Made by a program: the position numbers and the translations under genes | The notes under the pieces: model-generated | Database searches by the model: none | What the model saw: the letters and a program-made list of their open reading frames with translations, nothing else | Told to the model about the DNA's origin: nothing | Shown here: one piece after another, positions 46,035 through 57,468 of the stretch | Numbering within the stretch: position 1 is the stretch's first letter | Layout: each line of letters begins with the position of its first letter | Source of the DNA: Bolinopsis microptera | Taxonomy: Eukaryota; Ctenophora; Tentaculata; Lobata; Bolinopsidae | Assembly (NCBI RefSeq): GCF_026151205.1 | Contig: NC_087077.1 | Coordinates: forward strand, 17,842,475 to 17,902,474 | DNA: 60,000 nucleotides | Direction of reading: 5' to 3'

Positions 46035-49000
46035 ATGGCGGGGTACGCGCTCATGAAAGTTAAAAACCCTCCCCTGACCTCGACCCAAAAGACATGGGGT
46101 GTTACCATAATGATCGTTTTAGCTGCCTTCTACCTCTTCTGTGAACCCTTCCAACCTGTCTACCCAACTCACAAACTCAGGTACCATTTTCAATATTTTT
46201 TGACATCATTAACCACATTCGCTTGCCTCAAAGAAAATATCGAATTAAGAAGCAGAATTACCAGTAATCATTACATTAAACCAGTTACCAATTACCAGTT
46301 ACCAGTTACCAGTCACCAGTTACCAGTTACCACTTCAACTAAATCACTGCGCAGGGATGAGTACGACTACATCGTGATAGGAGGAGGTACAGCAGGAAGT
46401 GTGATCGCACACCGCCTCGCAGAGGCAGGTAACACCAGCATCCTGGTTATCGAGGCAGGGAGACACGACTTTGACCACAGTATCAGGATTCCTGTAGCCT
46501 CCATCAGCTTGCTGGACCCTGACAAGAACCTAGTGTGGAACTACAAGACTGTGCCTCAGGAGGGTAGTGCTCAGGGGTTCCTCAATAACAGGATGACACT
46601 GCCACTCGGCAAGGTCCTTGGTGGAAGTAGCTCTATTGGTGAGTGGTCCATCAAGACTGTCCTAGTACACTTCTATTACAGTAAAGTCCGATATTCAATC
46701 GATTTAGACTACATATCAATAAAATTAACTATAATCCAAACAGCCTCTGAAAATCCCTAACCCTCCCAATGTTCCCAGGAGACATGATATACGGTCGAGG
46801 TAACTCAGCTGACTTCGCTAGCTGGGGCGCGGGATGGTCATGGTCAGATCTCTTACCATACTTCCTGAAAGGAGAGCGGGCTATGGATATTGATAGCAGT
46901 CAATACCACAATACTGAAGGCGAATTACCGGTCAGTTTGGAAACTGTTTTAATGCTGTTTGGGGGTTGCGAGCCCTCCAGCTGTGCAGCCTCAACTATTG
47001 TCCTGTTGAGTTGAGATGTTATGAAACTATGATCAGTTAGATCACGTGATATGTTTGTTAGAATTGTTAGTAAGTTTTTGTTAGCAAGTTCTCACGTGCA
47101 GGTATCACGCGGAACTGAAGAATGTGACCTGAGTAACGCGTTTGCGGGAGCAGCACAAGAGCTCGGACTCAAGTCTGTCGACTACACCTCAAAAGATCAG
47201 ATTGGAGTCTCCCAGACTCTTTTTACCATGAAAGACGGCGAGAGGTATGTTTGATACTTTTTAAATTTGTTTAAATTTGTTTTTATTATTCTGGTAAGCC
47301 ATCTATTGCAAGCAATGTGCCATTGTATTTTGAATTTCACTAAATAAATGACCAGGGCCGGGACAACGTACATTGTATTTAGAATATTCTCACGAAAATA
47401 TGGCATATTTTGAAGCGAAGTTTTGACGCATTTAACGTGGTCATTATACCATATAGAACTTTACAGTTGAAAATATAGTAGGTTTCAGGTATATTGCAAC
47501 TTTAGTAGTATTTAGTAAGGAACTAGGTTACTCGGACATCACGAAATGTCAGGATACTGATTAAATATTAGTACATATTATTAAATTTACTTACAATATA
47601 AAGTTTTTCATACAATATTGACAATATTGACATAATATCAAATTCTTAAGAATCGATATTTCCCCCAATCACACAACGAATGAGTGTTAAACTTCCAATA
47701 AAATCATTATAGCATTGACGTAGCATTAAATTCCCTCTTACAATATTGATTTATAATATTGAATTCTCTCTTACAATATTGATATATTATTAAATTCTCC
47801 CACGTACAATATCTCCGTTCCACGTACAATATTAACATAATGATTTGCACAGGTGGTCAGCAGCTCGTGCCTTCTTAGAGCCCGCTCTAAACAGAAGATA
47901 CAAGGTTCACATGACAACCAATTCAGTTGCTTCTAAAATACTCTTCTCTGGTAACAGAGCTACGCAAGTCGTCTTCAACGAGGTAAACTTTGAATTTTTC
48001 TCGTTTAATTTTAGAAACCCAACCATTATAACTTTTACAGAATACAGATTAAATAAATTGTAACGAACCTACATTTTGAATGCAATTATGTAGAACTCCC
48101 ATTTTTACCGTTGCCCAATATTTAACGGAATTGCACAGGACGGAGTGAATAAAGCCGTGCGAGCAACTAAAGAGATCATAGTAACTGGAGGTGCTATTGA
48201 AACACCTAAACTGCTCATGTTGTCCGGGATTGGACCCGCTGATGAACTCAATAAACACAAGGTATCACATTTCTCGTGGTTATTGTCATTTGTCACCTAC
48301 CTTATGTCACATATGTTGAGATTCTTTAAGCTTTGACAGGGACATCACATTATATGACCACCCCACAGAAAGGTCGCCGATGCAATTCAGAATCTGGTAT
48401 AAGGCACTGCATTCCACAATATTTCGGCATATGACTGCAAAATGCAAATGAATTATCATACAGTGACTAGTTTGCTGCTGAGCTGTCTGCACTCTGCATG
48501 CAGATGGAATGACTGCAAGGTTTCCAAAATGTGGCCTGGAGACAAACTGCACGTTAATGCTGTTACCGGTATGGTCGTGGAGAATCTTCCCCATATGAAG
48601 TAGAATGAACCACTTCCGAAACGCTGTAGAAACATCAGATTGTCATATTACTTACAGTTTGTAGCCACTACTACTAACTAATAACTATTTATTAAACTAA
48701 TCGTGTGTTTCACGGTCTACTCACTAAATAATATCCCGTGCTAATACTAAGAACTACTCAGATTCCAGTAGTAGCTGATCTACCAGTAGGTAAAGGATTG
48801 AAGGACCCAATGAAGATGTGGTTACGATACAAATCCGATAACAAGGTCTCAGTAACTAGAGATAAACTTACTTCCGCTAAGAGCTTCCTTGAGTACTACT
48901 TCTACAAATCCGGTTAGTCGTGAAGCTTAAACGCCTATTATATCACAACTACTAAATACTAATTTTAAATTATTTTGTTGGTCACTGCTGCACGTGTGTT

Positions 49001-51065
49001 AGATCCCCTCACAATCGCTTTATAAATTATAATACACAGTAATATACTAGTAGTTAATTAATAGTAGTTTTTGTAATTGATGACTACATAATTAACCAAT
49101 TAAATAATTAAAAGTTTCAAATCAAATCAACAGGCACGTGGTCAGAAACTCTCCAGTCTCAAACTACAGTGTTTATCGACACTAAGCAGAGCGGTTCCCA
49201 GCCTGATATTAATATAAACATGCTGCGTGCTGTTGCCCTTCCCAACCAGGTATGTTGCGTTGCACGTAACGTGACGTCATTACACGTGGTGTGACGTCAT
49301 TACACGTGATATGACGTCATAAACACGTGATCAGGGTCGTAGCCAAGTTCTTAGTTTGGTGTACTAATAGTATAAGTACAGTCAACTAGTGTGGCCAAAA
49401 TGTTTGGAGAGCTAAGTGTTTTTTTGCTCAAAATTAAATGTCTAGACTATAAAATTGATAATATTATCAACTTACGATACAGACGGTAAATAATGTAGTT
49501 TGTACACTCCTTTCCTTACTATAAAATATCCTGAGTCTACGTCTTATTAGTACCTCTTCAGGCAGAGATACTAGGAGTAAAGTACGAGTTAGAGGATCCG
49601 TTTAACGCTGGATTATACGACAGTAACACTGAGGGGTTCACTTTCCTCCCCACTCTTCTGCATCCTGCTAGCACTGGAGAGGTTCGTCTTTAAACACATA
49701 TCCTACTGTGCTATATTATGTCGATGTAACGAACATCAAAGTTCATAAATTGCTTTTAACTCTGCTGATATTCAAAGCACTAGTTCACTAGGAGTTATAT
49801 AGCTGTATAAAAGTTCTGCCACGGAATTACGATTTGTTAGAGCCGACCCACGTTAACATTTTCGGCACATCTTTCTACTGCACGGCCTTTAACCTGATAC
49901 ATGACATGACGTCATAGCAATATCCAATACTGGAATAGAACTGGAAGTCCACCGCGTACGCAATAATGTTTTATACTTAATGTGTCTAGTAATGACGAAT
50001 GTGTCATTTATCGGCACCCCGAACTGATATAATACATGTAAAGTAATACGCAGATCTCAAAGTGACGTTGACATAGGTTTCGTGCAATAATTTTGTAATA
50101 TAATGATATATGTCTCTAATATGTCAGCGTTTCGGTGGAGTTGGCCCTGATTTTATATGAGCTAGAAAGCTTTTAATATCATAGAACAGACGAACATGTG
50201 GCGTTGGTGTGTCAGTGGAGACATTACTACTTTATAAGAATGGTTGGGTAGTTTTATATTAGTAAAATATTGTGTTCTATAGTAGTAATATTTGCAGGTG
50301 CGACTGAGAAGTACAGGAATACACGACCCTCCCCTCATAGACCCCGGGTATTTCTCTAGTGAGGAGGATCTGGACACTCTCTTGGCTGCTGTCAGGTAAC
50401 AGTACTGTTAATTACAATCATCCACAATTCTCTACAGTTCCTTCTGTTACCCACATCCATCTGAAGACGATTGACGAATGTTTATTTGAAAGTTTTAACT
50501 CTTGAACCATATCTCCCACCCCTTCACTCACTCCCTAAACTACATCCTCCTGCAGGTATGTACAGAAGTTGTCAGGCACGAAGGCCCTGGCTCCATTTGT
50601 CTCGGAGAGAGTGGACTACCCAACCAACCAACACCCTCATGATAGTGACGACTACTGGAAACACATTATCAGACAGTTCGCTTTTACTGCCGGACATCCT
50701 AGTGGAACTTGTGCCATCGGCAAGGTAACATATTCACATTATTTCGGGTATTTCATATTCTAAATATATTTTAAATCATTTAAGGACATTTTTGACCATC
50801 AACTGCCCTCTAAGACATTAATCCAAATACTGCCTAATCTCTTTAATTTCAAAATCAAAATCATTCGATCAGCTATTAATTATTAATTAATTTTTAATGC
50901 ATAAAATTCCAGGTAGTAGATACTGATCTGAGGGTGCTAGGAGTTGAGGGACTGAGAGTAGTAGACAACAGCGTCTTCCCCACAACTGTGTCTGGTGACT
51001 CTACTGGTGTCCTGTATGGAGTAGCGGAGAAGATATCTGACATCATTAGAAAAGAGAACAGTTAA
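46035..51065 (+). CDS. GMC (glucose-methanol-choline) oxidoreductase, membrane-anchored, 12 exons
   Basis: FAD-dependent alcohol or choline-type dehydrogenase. Exons: 46035-46180, 46355-46638, 46779-46930, 47102-47244, 47853-47982, 48139-48261, 48762-48912, 49134-49249, 49562-49681, 50298-50395, 50556-50724 and 50913-51065. All borders are GT-AG with matching phases; the product is 594 residues. Residues 21-37 ([17 protein letters not shown]) form a membrane or signal-anchor segment. The FAD-binding VIGGGTAGS is at 56-64, then [19 protein letters not shown] (GMC signature 1), [16 protein letters not shown] (signature 2), and the C-terminal [11 protein letters not shown] with His535. Two departures from the family are visible: SGD573 where SGN is usual, and GLKDPMK where NLQDH is usual. 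Activity is therefore uncertain and the substrate cannot be named. Confidence 0.92.
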
Positions 51066-52382
51066 TTTATCACTTGATTAATTGGTATATAGATTCAATT
51101 ATTTTGGGAAATCATTTGTTGAAATTGTATTTAGTTATGAGACTAATAGTGGGATTGAACATTTAAACTACACGAGACGGGAATTTGAGGTTGGTTATTC
51201 TTCTATATCTTGAAGATTTAGTTGCACTTTCTATTCAACTTCATTCATCAGTTAATTAACTTATAACTTAAATTATTTGCAGTAAACCCATTTGAATCAT
51301 GTTTGCTTTCTACCGCATTTCAGTTAATATTCAGCTGAGCTGGATCTAGTTATATATAATCTAATTATACAATCTAAAACTGATTATATTAAAGAACTAA
51401 AATGTCAATTTATTGGAAACATTGTTCAAGTTAGCTTCAGTAAATAGAGTATATATATATTAGAGAAATTATATATCACACTTCACAGTAAATTAGAGAT
51501 CAAGGAGCTTGTATTTGTATTCTTTGTATTCCTGTAGAACAGACTAGATATCAGTTTGATGAAATTGTTGATCATATTTTCTGATTGTTTATCTTCAAGG
51601 GAAGGCTGTGTACAAAGTATCACGTATTTACGTTTATGATTCAGTTTTCAGAAAGTTAGAGTGAGATTAATGCAATGTGAAGGTTTAACTTAAGGGTGTA
51701 TAATATAAACTTTGTTACATATTTCTTTAGAAAATGTTTTTTGAAAATAATCATCACCTAATTTTGAAATTTAATCTTTGAATTTGAATGGTAAAATAAT
51801 GGTTTTTAATTTTCATAGTTTTGCAGCCTTGACAAAAAAGAGTTTTTCATTTGCACTGCCTAGTATTTAGATAGAGTTTTGGGTCACCAACACATCAACA
51901 AAATTGAAAAGTTTATTTCATAAGACAATGTCAGTGAATTAAGATTAAAGTGGGTTTAATAATTTTTACGCGACCTTTTCTCTATGAACGATTTAATTAC
52001 CATTATATTCAGACTTTCTATTTCAAATTGTGTAATTTGGATTGTACTCATTTTAGTAAACTTGATTAAAATATTGTTTTTACCGTCTACTATCATGCTG
52101 TATTAGGGACCGTTCACATATATTATGTAAGCAAGATTTTGACCTTTTCAGACCTCCCCCGTAAGTCACTTTACACATAGACAATAGCCATCTTGTAAAA
52201 ATTACACTATATGTGAACGATCCCTTAAAGAGCTAAGAATTAACCAAAAATATGAACAAAATAAATGTATCTGTAGTTATTATGACTGAAACCTTTCGCA
52301 GAATCACGATAAACTTCCACTCAAAGTAATTAATCAATAAATTGGTATAACCTTTACAAAAAATAACAGAAAGTATTTGTAG
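51066..52382. other. Intergenic stretch between GMC and SCLT1-like genes
   Basis: AT-rich with no gene. It contains the small MITE at 52106-52224. Confidence 0.5.
52106..52224. mobile_element. 119-bp MITE with TTA target duplication
   Basis: Ends GGGACCGTTCACATATA and TATATGTGAACGATCCC are inverted repeats with one mismatch. TTA flanks both sides (52103-52105, 52225-52227). A 3-bp TTA-type duplication fits the PIF/Harbinger group. There is no coding content. It ends about 160 bp upstream of the SCLT1-like start codon. Confidence 0.8.
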
Positions 52383-54233
52383 ATGAATGAGCGAAGCAGG
52401 AAGATAGCAGACAGCTTGTCCGAGATCAGACAGACCCTTAACTCCACCTTGGTAACCGAACCTAAACCACACTCCAGCCAATCCAAACCCACCGCCCAGC
52501 TTACCTCACTGGAAGCGAACGTGTCAACTGTCGTGGACCAACATGAAGATGTTCTCAATCACCTGACTCGCCAGGTTAACTGCTACAAGGAATCACTGGG
52601 AGCGCTGCGCGAGAGGTGCGAGGTGTTGGTGCATCAGAACCAAGCGCTGCACAAAGAGTTGGAACAGCACATTAACCTGGATGTGACGGAGCTAGCAGGA
52701 CAGGGCTGCGGAGGAGAGGTGTTAGGAGGGGAGGCCGGTGCAGCGCATGCTAACTTATTAGAACAACTAATTGATAGACGTGGTATATATGAGCAGCAGA
52801 TCAGCACGTTAGAGAGGCAGGTATCACTGCTGAAAGTAGAACTGAAGGATTCAGAGTACCAGAGAAATCAGGCAAGATCACGTGCACGTGCAGACTCAGA
52901 TCACATGACAGTTTGTGAGAGATGCAGGGACACGCCCCTCTCTCAGGTTCACATGACACAGGTTACAAGGTTAGAACAGGATAAACAAGAGTTGGAAACA
53001 GCTTTAATGAATCTACAAAACGTGGTTGAAGTAATGAAGAAGAGGGAGGATGAGGCTCTGTTTAAAGTGAAGAAGAGTGTAGAGATGGTGGATAAGGTTA
53101 AGTCTGATCAGGAGACACTCGAGATAAAGTTAAAGCGCAGTTCTGACGAGTTGAACAGAGTAAGGGAGAGACACTCCGTACAGACAACTCAAGCAAAGGC
53201 TGAGTTACAACAGCTTCACGACGAGGCAATCGCAGAATTGAGAGACAAACTTCATACCAAAGAGAGAGATTTGACAGATTCACTTACAGAAATACAAAAA
53301 CTTCAGCTGCAAATAGAAGCAGGGGAGAGAGAGAAGAGGGAGCAACAAAACATGATAGATAGATACAGGGAACAAGGTCTAACCAGCATGGAAGTAGTGG
53401 ACAAGACATCCCAGCAGTTGCGCGACCAGCTGCGCCATGCACTTCAGGAGCGTGATGAAGCCATCAGTCAACTAGCACTAAACAAAAACAATGTGCAGCT
53501 GGAACTACATGATAGACAAAGAGAAGTGCATCAGTTACAGGGCGAGGTCACCAGGTATAAAGCTAGGACAACTTCTGGCGAGGAGATTGTTAGGAAGCTG
53601 ACCTTAGAGTCTGCGACTTTACATGATGAGATTGCTAACCTCAAGATCAACATGAACAAGGTTCAGAATGAGAAGGTATCGATGGAGAAGACTAATGCGC
53701 TGACGATTGAACACCTCAAATTGGTGTCAACGCAGTCGCAGCAAAGCGCTAAGAGTGAGATTGAGGAGCTGCGCTCGAGACACAGTGAAACGGTTGCGCA
53801 GTTGCACAAACTACTCCAGCAGCAGCAAAGTCTGGCTAACAAATGGCGGACTGCACACAGTGAGTCTATCAGACAGTTCGAGGAAAACTCCAAGGTAATG
53901 TCAGAGGACTTGGCTCAGACAAAGAAGCAGTTCAATCTCGCTCAACAAAAATCAGGATCCAACGAGAGTAAAGTGAAATCTCTGTCAGCCAAAAACAAGA
54001 CGCTCAGAGAAACAGAGAAAAAAATGGCCAAGAGCTTGAAACTAGCAGAGTCACATATAATTAAGACAGCAGAGGAATTGTATGGTGTAGTGCAAAAGAA
54101 GAATAATCTGATGCGCGAGCGCTCTGTCATGGCTAAAGAGATAAACTTGTTGCAGACCCAACTCTGTGATGTTCCTACATTTGTTCCCAAACACTATATC
54201 GAGAGTCCTAAACTAGAAATTGATGATTCCTGA
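52383..54233 (+). CDS. SCLT1: SCLT1-like coiled-coil protein (centriole distal appendage), single exon
   Basis: 616 residues in one exon; a stop codon (TAG) directly precedes the ATG. Almost the whole protein from about residue 55 is predicted coiled coil (Leu/Glu/Lys/Gln heptads), with no membrane segment. Two blocks match SCLT1. The N-terminal block is LTRQVNCYKESLGALRE with NQALHKELEQHI. The C-terminal block, from about residue 464, is HSETVAQLHKLLQQQQSLAN followed by KWRTAHSESIRQFEE. SCLT1 sits on distal appendages of the mother centriole and is needed for cilium assembly. Human SCLT1 is 688 residues and has many introns. Coiled-coil proteins are easily confused, so orthology rests on these two blocks. 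Confidence 0.72.
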   Translation: MNERSRKIADSLSEIRQTLNSTLVTEPKPHSSQSKPTAQLTSLEANVSTVVDQHEDVLNHLTRQVNCYKESLGALRERCEVLVHQNQALHKELEQHINLDVTELAGQGCGGEVLGGEAGAAHANLLEQLIDRRGIYEQQISTLERQVSLLKVELKDSEYQRNQARSRARADSDHMTVCERCRDTPLSQVHMTQVTRLEQDKQELETALMNLQNVVEVMKKREDEALFKVKKSVEMVDKVKSDQETLEIKLKRSSDELNRVRERHSVQTTQAKAELQQLHDEAIAELRDKLHTKERDLTDSLTEIQKLQLQIEAGEREKREQQNMIDRYREQGLTSMEVVDKTSQQLRDQLRHALQERDEAISQLALNKNNVQLELHDRQREVHQLQGEVTRYKARTTSGEEIVRKLTLESATLHDEIANLKINMNKVQNEKVSMEKTNALTIEHLKLVSTQSQQSAKSEIEELRSRHSETVAQLHKLLQQQQSLANKWRTAHSESIRQFEENSKVMSEDLAQTKKQFNLAQQKSGSNESKVKSLSAKNKTLRETEKKMAKSLKLAESHIIKTAEELYGVVQKKNNLMRERSVMAKEINLLQTQLCDVPTFVPKHYIESPKLEIDDS

Positions 54234-54846
54234 GGAGCTCTTACCCTAGGGGCTCCTGCTCTGAATTATAACCAATATTCCGGAGGATTTTAAATAAGAG
54301 TTTGAGGGTACCCGGTACAAGCTCATACTGGTTGGAACTTTGATGTTTGTGAGTTGCTAATGATACTTTTTGGTGATTTTGTGATCAGTTCTCTTTTTAA
54401 TGGAAGGGAAAATAAACAGGTATATGTTTTCAGACTCAGAACTTTATATTGACCATTTTGTATTTTACCAGATCACACTTTTATTTTAAGTCTAAATTTA
54501 ACTATATGAAATCTTATTTTAAGTGCGTTTTTGTGCGAAGCATGTTTCAGATTTATGTCATATTTAATCAAGTCCACTGTAATATATATTGTAAATCATG
54601 TTATTCAAAAGATTATCTAATGAAAAACGTAATGGTGTTTCTATAGGCAATAAACCTCCTTTTGATCATATACTACGGTGAATATCATTTTATTTCTGAT
54701 CCACCGAAATCAGAAAACAATTTCAATGTCATGTCAGTGAACATATTGAGTAAACACCACTTTGACTTGATGATTATCTTTTTGCCTTTTATCGTTAGTA
54801 AATTATTATTTCCAAGTATCATTTTATCACAACACCTCAACCCAGA
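54234..54846. other. Spacer between SCLT1-like and ZMYND10 genes
   Basis: About 610 bp, AT-rich, with AATAAA at about 54409 (GGAAAATAAACAGG) and again at about 54649. No gene is seen. It must hold the SCLT1 3' end and the ZMYND10 promoter. Confidence 0.5.
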
Positions 54847-56220
54847 ATGGCTGAAGGAACAGAAGCAGTACAATCAGTTCTCTACTACACAGAAGCGGAA
54901 GCATTTGTTGAATCACTCCGCACATTCCACATCAAAGACATTGGAACGGACAAATGGGAAACACAGAGAGAAAACATAGAGAAACTGAATATTCAGGCGG
55001 TGGTGGACGCTACTAACAATGTGGAAGAATCTATCAAAGAACTGTTGATAACCCACGAGAAAATACCCACTATAATACACGAACTCATAGCGCTGGATCT
55101 CTGGAAACGAAACATTCTCCCTAAAATCCTAGAAATGGATTTTAACGCAGAGACCTCCTTCCCTGCATACGTAGTCATGTTCTACGAGGCTATCCTGATA
55201 GGGCTGCTAGAAGTACTTCTCTTTCACAGCGAGTGTTGTGAAGCAGCCGGGGACTCACTACACGATCTGTTGCAATACTGCCAACATAAGTTAGTGTGGT
55301 TGGTGGCTGGGGAGGAGGACTGGCATACCATCTCCACAGAGACCACTAGTGTTGAGGATGCCAAGGAGGAGCTTATCAAGAGACACAAGAAAATATCGTT
55401 TGATGTGGCACTGAAATGTATTGCAGTGGTGAGGTATGTTGGAGAGCATTCCAAGGATGTTTCGTTAGGTATCACCACACGTGTTCTGAACACGTACGAT
55501 TTCCCCGCAATATTTGCTGGGCTGATTGATAACCCCCCGTGGTTAGTCCGGGAAGACAAGGGACAGTGGTTGAAGTATGATAACAGTAAGTGGAATAAAA
55601 CCTCACATGATGATGTTAAGAAACTCAGCAAACTTGAAGGTCAGCTCTGGATTGGAATGTTACAGTTCTTAATGTCAGAGAATTGTCAGAGGAACTATCA
55701 GCTCAACTCTTCCAATCAAGCCAGTATTCTGAAGTTGCGTGCGCACTTTCACCCTCAAGTATTGAACCAGCTGCCAGCGCTCGTTGACTTGCAGCGCTAC
55801 TTGGAGGAGTTGTCCCTCATGTCCACTCCTACATCGCGCCCACCTCTCATTCTAGAACAAGTTCCCGAATTTTATACAGCACTTGAGAATAAATGTAACG
55901 GCAAGTGGCACGACCTTGCTGTCAAACATTACAAAGCTATATTCTGCATGTCAAAGGAGCGAATGAAGAAGCAAGCTGACAAGTTTGCTGCCACATATGA
56001 CATGGATGTAATGTCTGACCTGATAGCTGAACCTCCTAAGTGTGAGAACTGCGGAGAAGGTGCAGCTAAAAGATGCTCATCATGCCAAACTTCCTGGTAT
56101 TGTGGAAGGGAATGCCAGGTGAAACACTGGTCCAAACATAAGGAAAATTGTAAGCTTATTGCTAAAACTATGAAGCATGCTAAGGACCTAAAGGCTGCTA
56201 ATAATCAGGGCGGTTCATGA
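54847..56220 (+). CDS. ZMYND10: ZMYND10 (BLU), dynein-arm assembly factor, single exon
   Basis: 457 residues in one exon; human ZMYND10 has 440. The helical body contains family-typical stretches: LKILEMDF-like LPKILEMDFNAETSFPAYVV, VSLGITTRVLNTYDFPAIF and LIDNPPWLVREDKGQWLKYD. The C-terminus carries a complete MYND zinc finger at residues 399-435: CENCGEGAAKRCSSC, then WYCGRECQVKHWSKHKENC. ZMYND10 is a cytoplasmic co-chaperone that helps preassemble axonemal outer and inner dynein arms, with LRRC6 and FKBP8/HSP90. It follows the SCLT1-like gene in the same orientation, and both are intronless here although vertebrate copies are split. Confidence 0.95.
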   Translation: MAEGTEAVQSVLYYTEAEAFVESLRTFHIKDIGTDKWETQRENIEKLNIQAVVDATNNVEESIKELLITHEKIPTIIHELIALDLWKRNILPKILEMDFNAETSFPAYVVMFYEAILIGLLEVLLFHSECCEAAGDSLHDLLQYCQHKLVWLVAGEEDWHTISTETTSVEDAKEELIKRHKKISFDVALKCIAVVRYVGEHSKDVSLGITTRVLNTYDFPAIFAGLIDNPPWLVREDKGQWLKYDNSKWNKTSHDDVKKLSKLEGQLWIGMLQFLMSENCQRNYQLNSSNQASILKLRAHFHPQVLNQLPALVDLQRYLEELSLMSTPTSRPPLILEQVPEFYTALENKCNGKWHDLAVKHYKAIFCMSKERMKKQADKFAATYDMDVMSDLIAEPPKCENCGEGAAKRCSSCQTSWYCGRECQVKHWSKHKENCKLIAKTMKHAKDLKAANNQGGS

Positions 56221-56664
56221 ACAGATTTGCATTTAGGGCCATTTTCATCATTCTTTACAAACTGTTCATTGTACAGTCGTCAGATATTTGAGCATTCTTC
56301 GAATTTCTAGGTCGATGTACAGAATTTTTAATTTTTCAGTGTAAATAACCACCATTTCTACCAATTTTTACACTTCACAGTTCATAGTTGCAGAAAGTAG
56401 TATATTTATTTTCAGAGCTTATTAATATTATATATATTGTTGTACGGTAAATCTAAACTTTATTTATAATGTATAAATAATGTATAAATTCAAGTTGTTA
56501 ATCATAATTAATCTCTTCTTTTGTCTGAATTTTTGCAAGTTGCAACAATAAAAACTCATGAATTGAGACAGTAATAGTATTCCTCTAAAATTTGAATTTC
56601 TAAACATCACTTCAACTAAGTTCTCGCTTTTGAACATCAAAATAATAAAATTCACCAGTAAGGC

Positions 56665-57468
56665 ATGATTGTCAGAGGAAGTACAAGACTGTCTGGATCA
56701 TTTCATAATATAAGGTAAATTAACAATTATGATATAAATACTTGTAGAGATCGACCATACAAATTAAAAACTGTGCTTGAATGTGACGATTTGGACCTTT
56801 AATATCGAACCGTTAATATCCGAATGAAATCCATCGAACTTCCTTTTAAAATTACAAAATTATTTTCCCGTTTTCTTTATCTCTGTTCCATATTAATGTT
56901 CCCATCAGAAGTGTAACCAGTACACGGGCTGCTATATGTTCAAGACAACTTAGTGACAGTACGGTCCCAGATAAAATAACGTACGAGCTACCGTTCACAC
57001 ATACGCCGGGCAGATGGGAAACGTTAGAGGAAACGTTACCTAGATTAGAAAGTTACAAACAACGTTCTACTGCTACTAGTATGTTTCTTATAAGTAACTT
57101 TTCTAAAAGTTCTATATAATTCATGACTCTCTGCGCATGTGATGTGACTTACAGGTCTAGGACAAGTCTAGATGAGATGTTAACCGTACGCGTATTTTGG
57201 AGGATAGTCACTGTTCTACTTCTAGATTCCTTGTGCTATTTGACGGTTAAGATTAAAATGAGGTTTGGACTTTACTAAATTGATCTGATTTTCAGAAAAG
57301 CTGCAGAAGCGGTACATAATAACGATGGTCAGTTTGGTCACTTTGTTCTTCTACGTAATGCGGCCAACTGCTGAGCAAAGACAGATAGCTTCTCAGGGTT
57401 GGGAGGATCTTAAAAGTGGAACATTACTAGACCGGAGTAAAACTTCAGACAAATCTGACTCAACGTGA
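56665..57468 (+). CDS. Small mitochondrial single-pass membrane protein, UQCC4/CCSMST1-like, 3 exons
   Basis: Three short exons join in phase: 56665-56714, 56909-57078 and 57296-57468, all with GT-AG borders, giving 130 residues. The N-terminus MIVRGSTRLSGSFHNIRSVT is basic, serine-rich and lacks acidic residues, like a mitochondrial presequence. A central ELPFTHTPGRWETLEE is followed by a basic stretch (KKLQKR) and a membrane segment YIITMVSLVTLFFYVM (80-95), then a hydrophilic tail with SQGWEDLKSG. Length and order (presequence, F..S/T..W motif, one membrane helix, tail with W near the end) resemble UQCC4/CCSMST1, a complex III assembly factor of about 132 residues in human. Residue identity looks low, so the name is tentative; the gene model is firmer. 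Confidence 0.6.
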
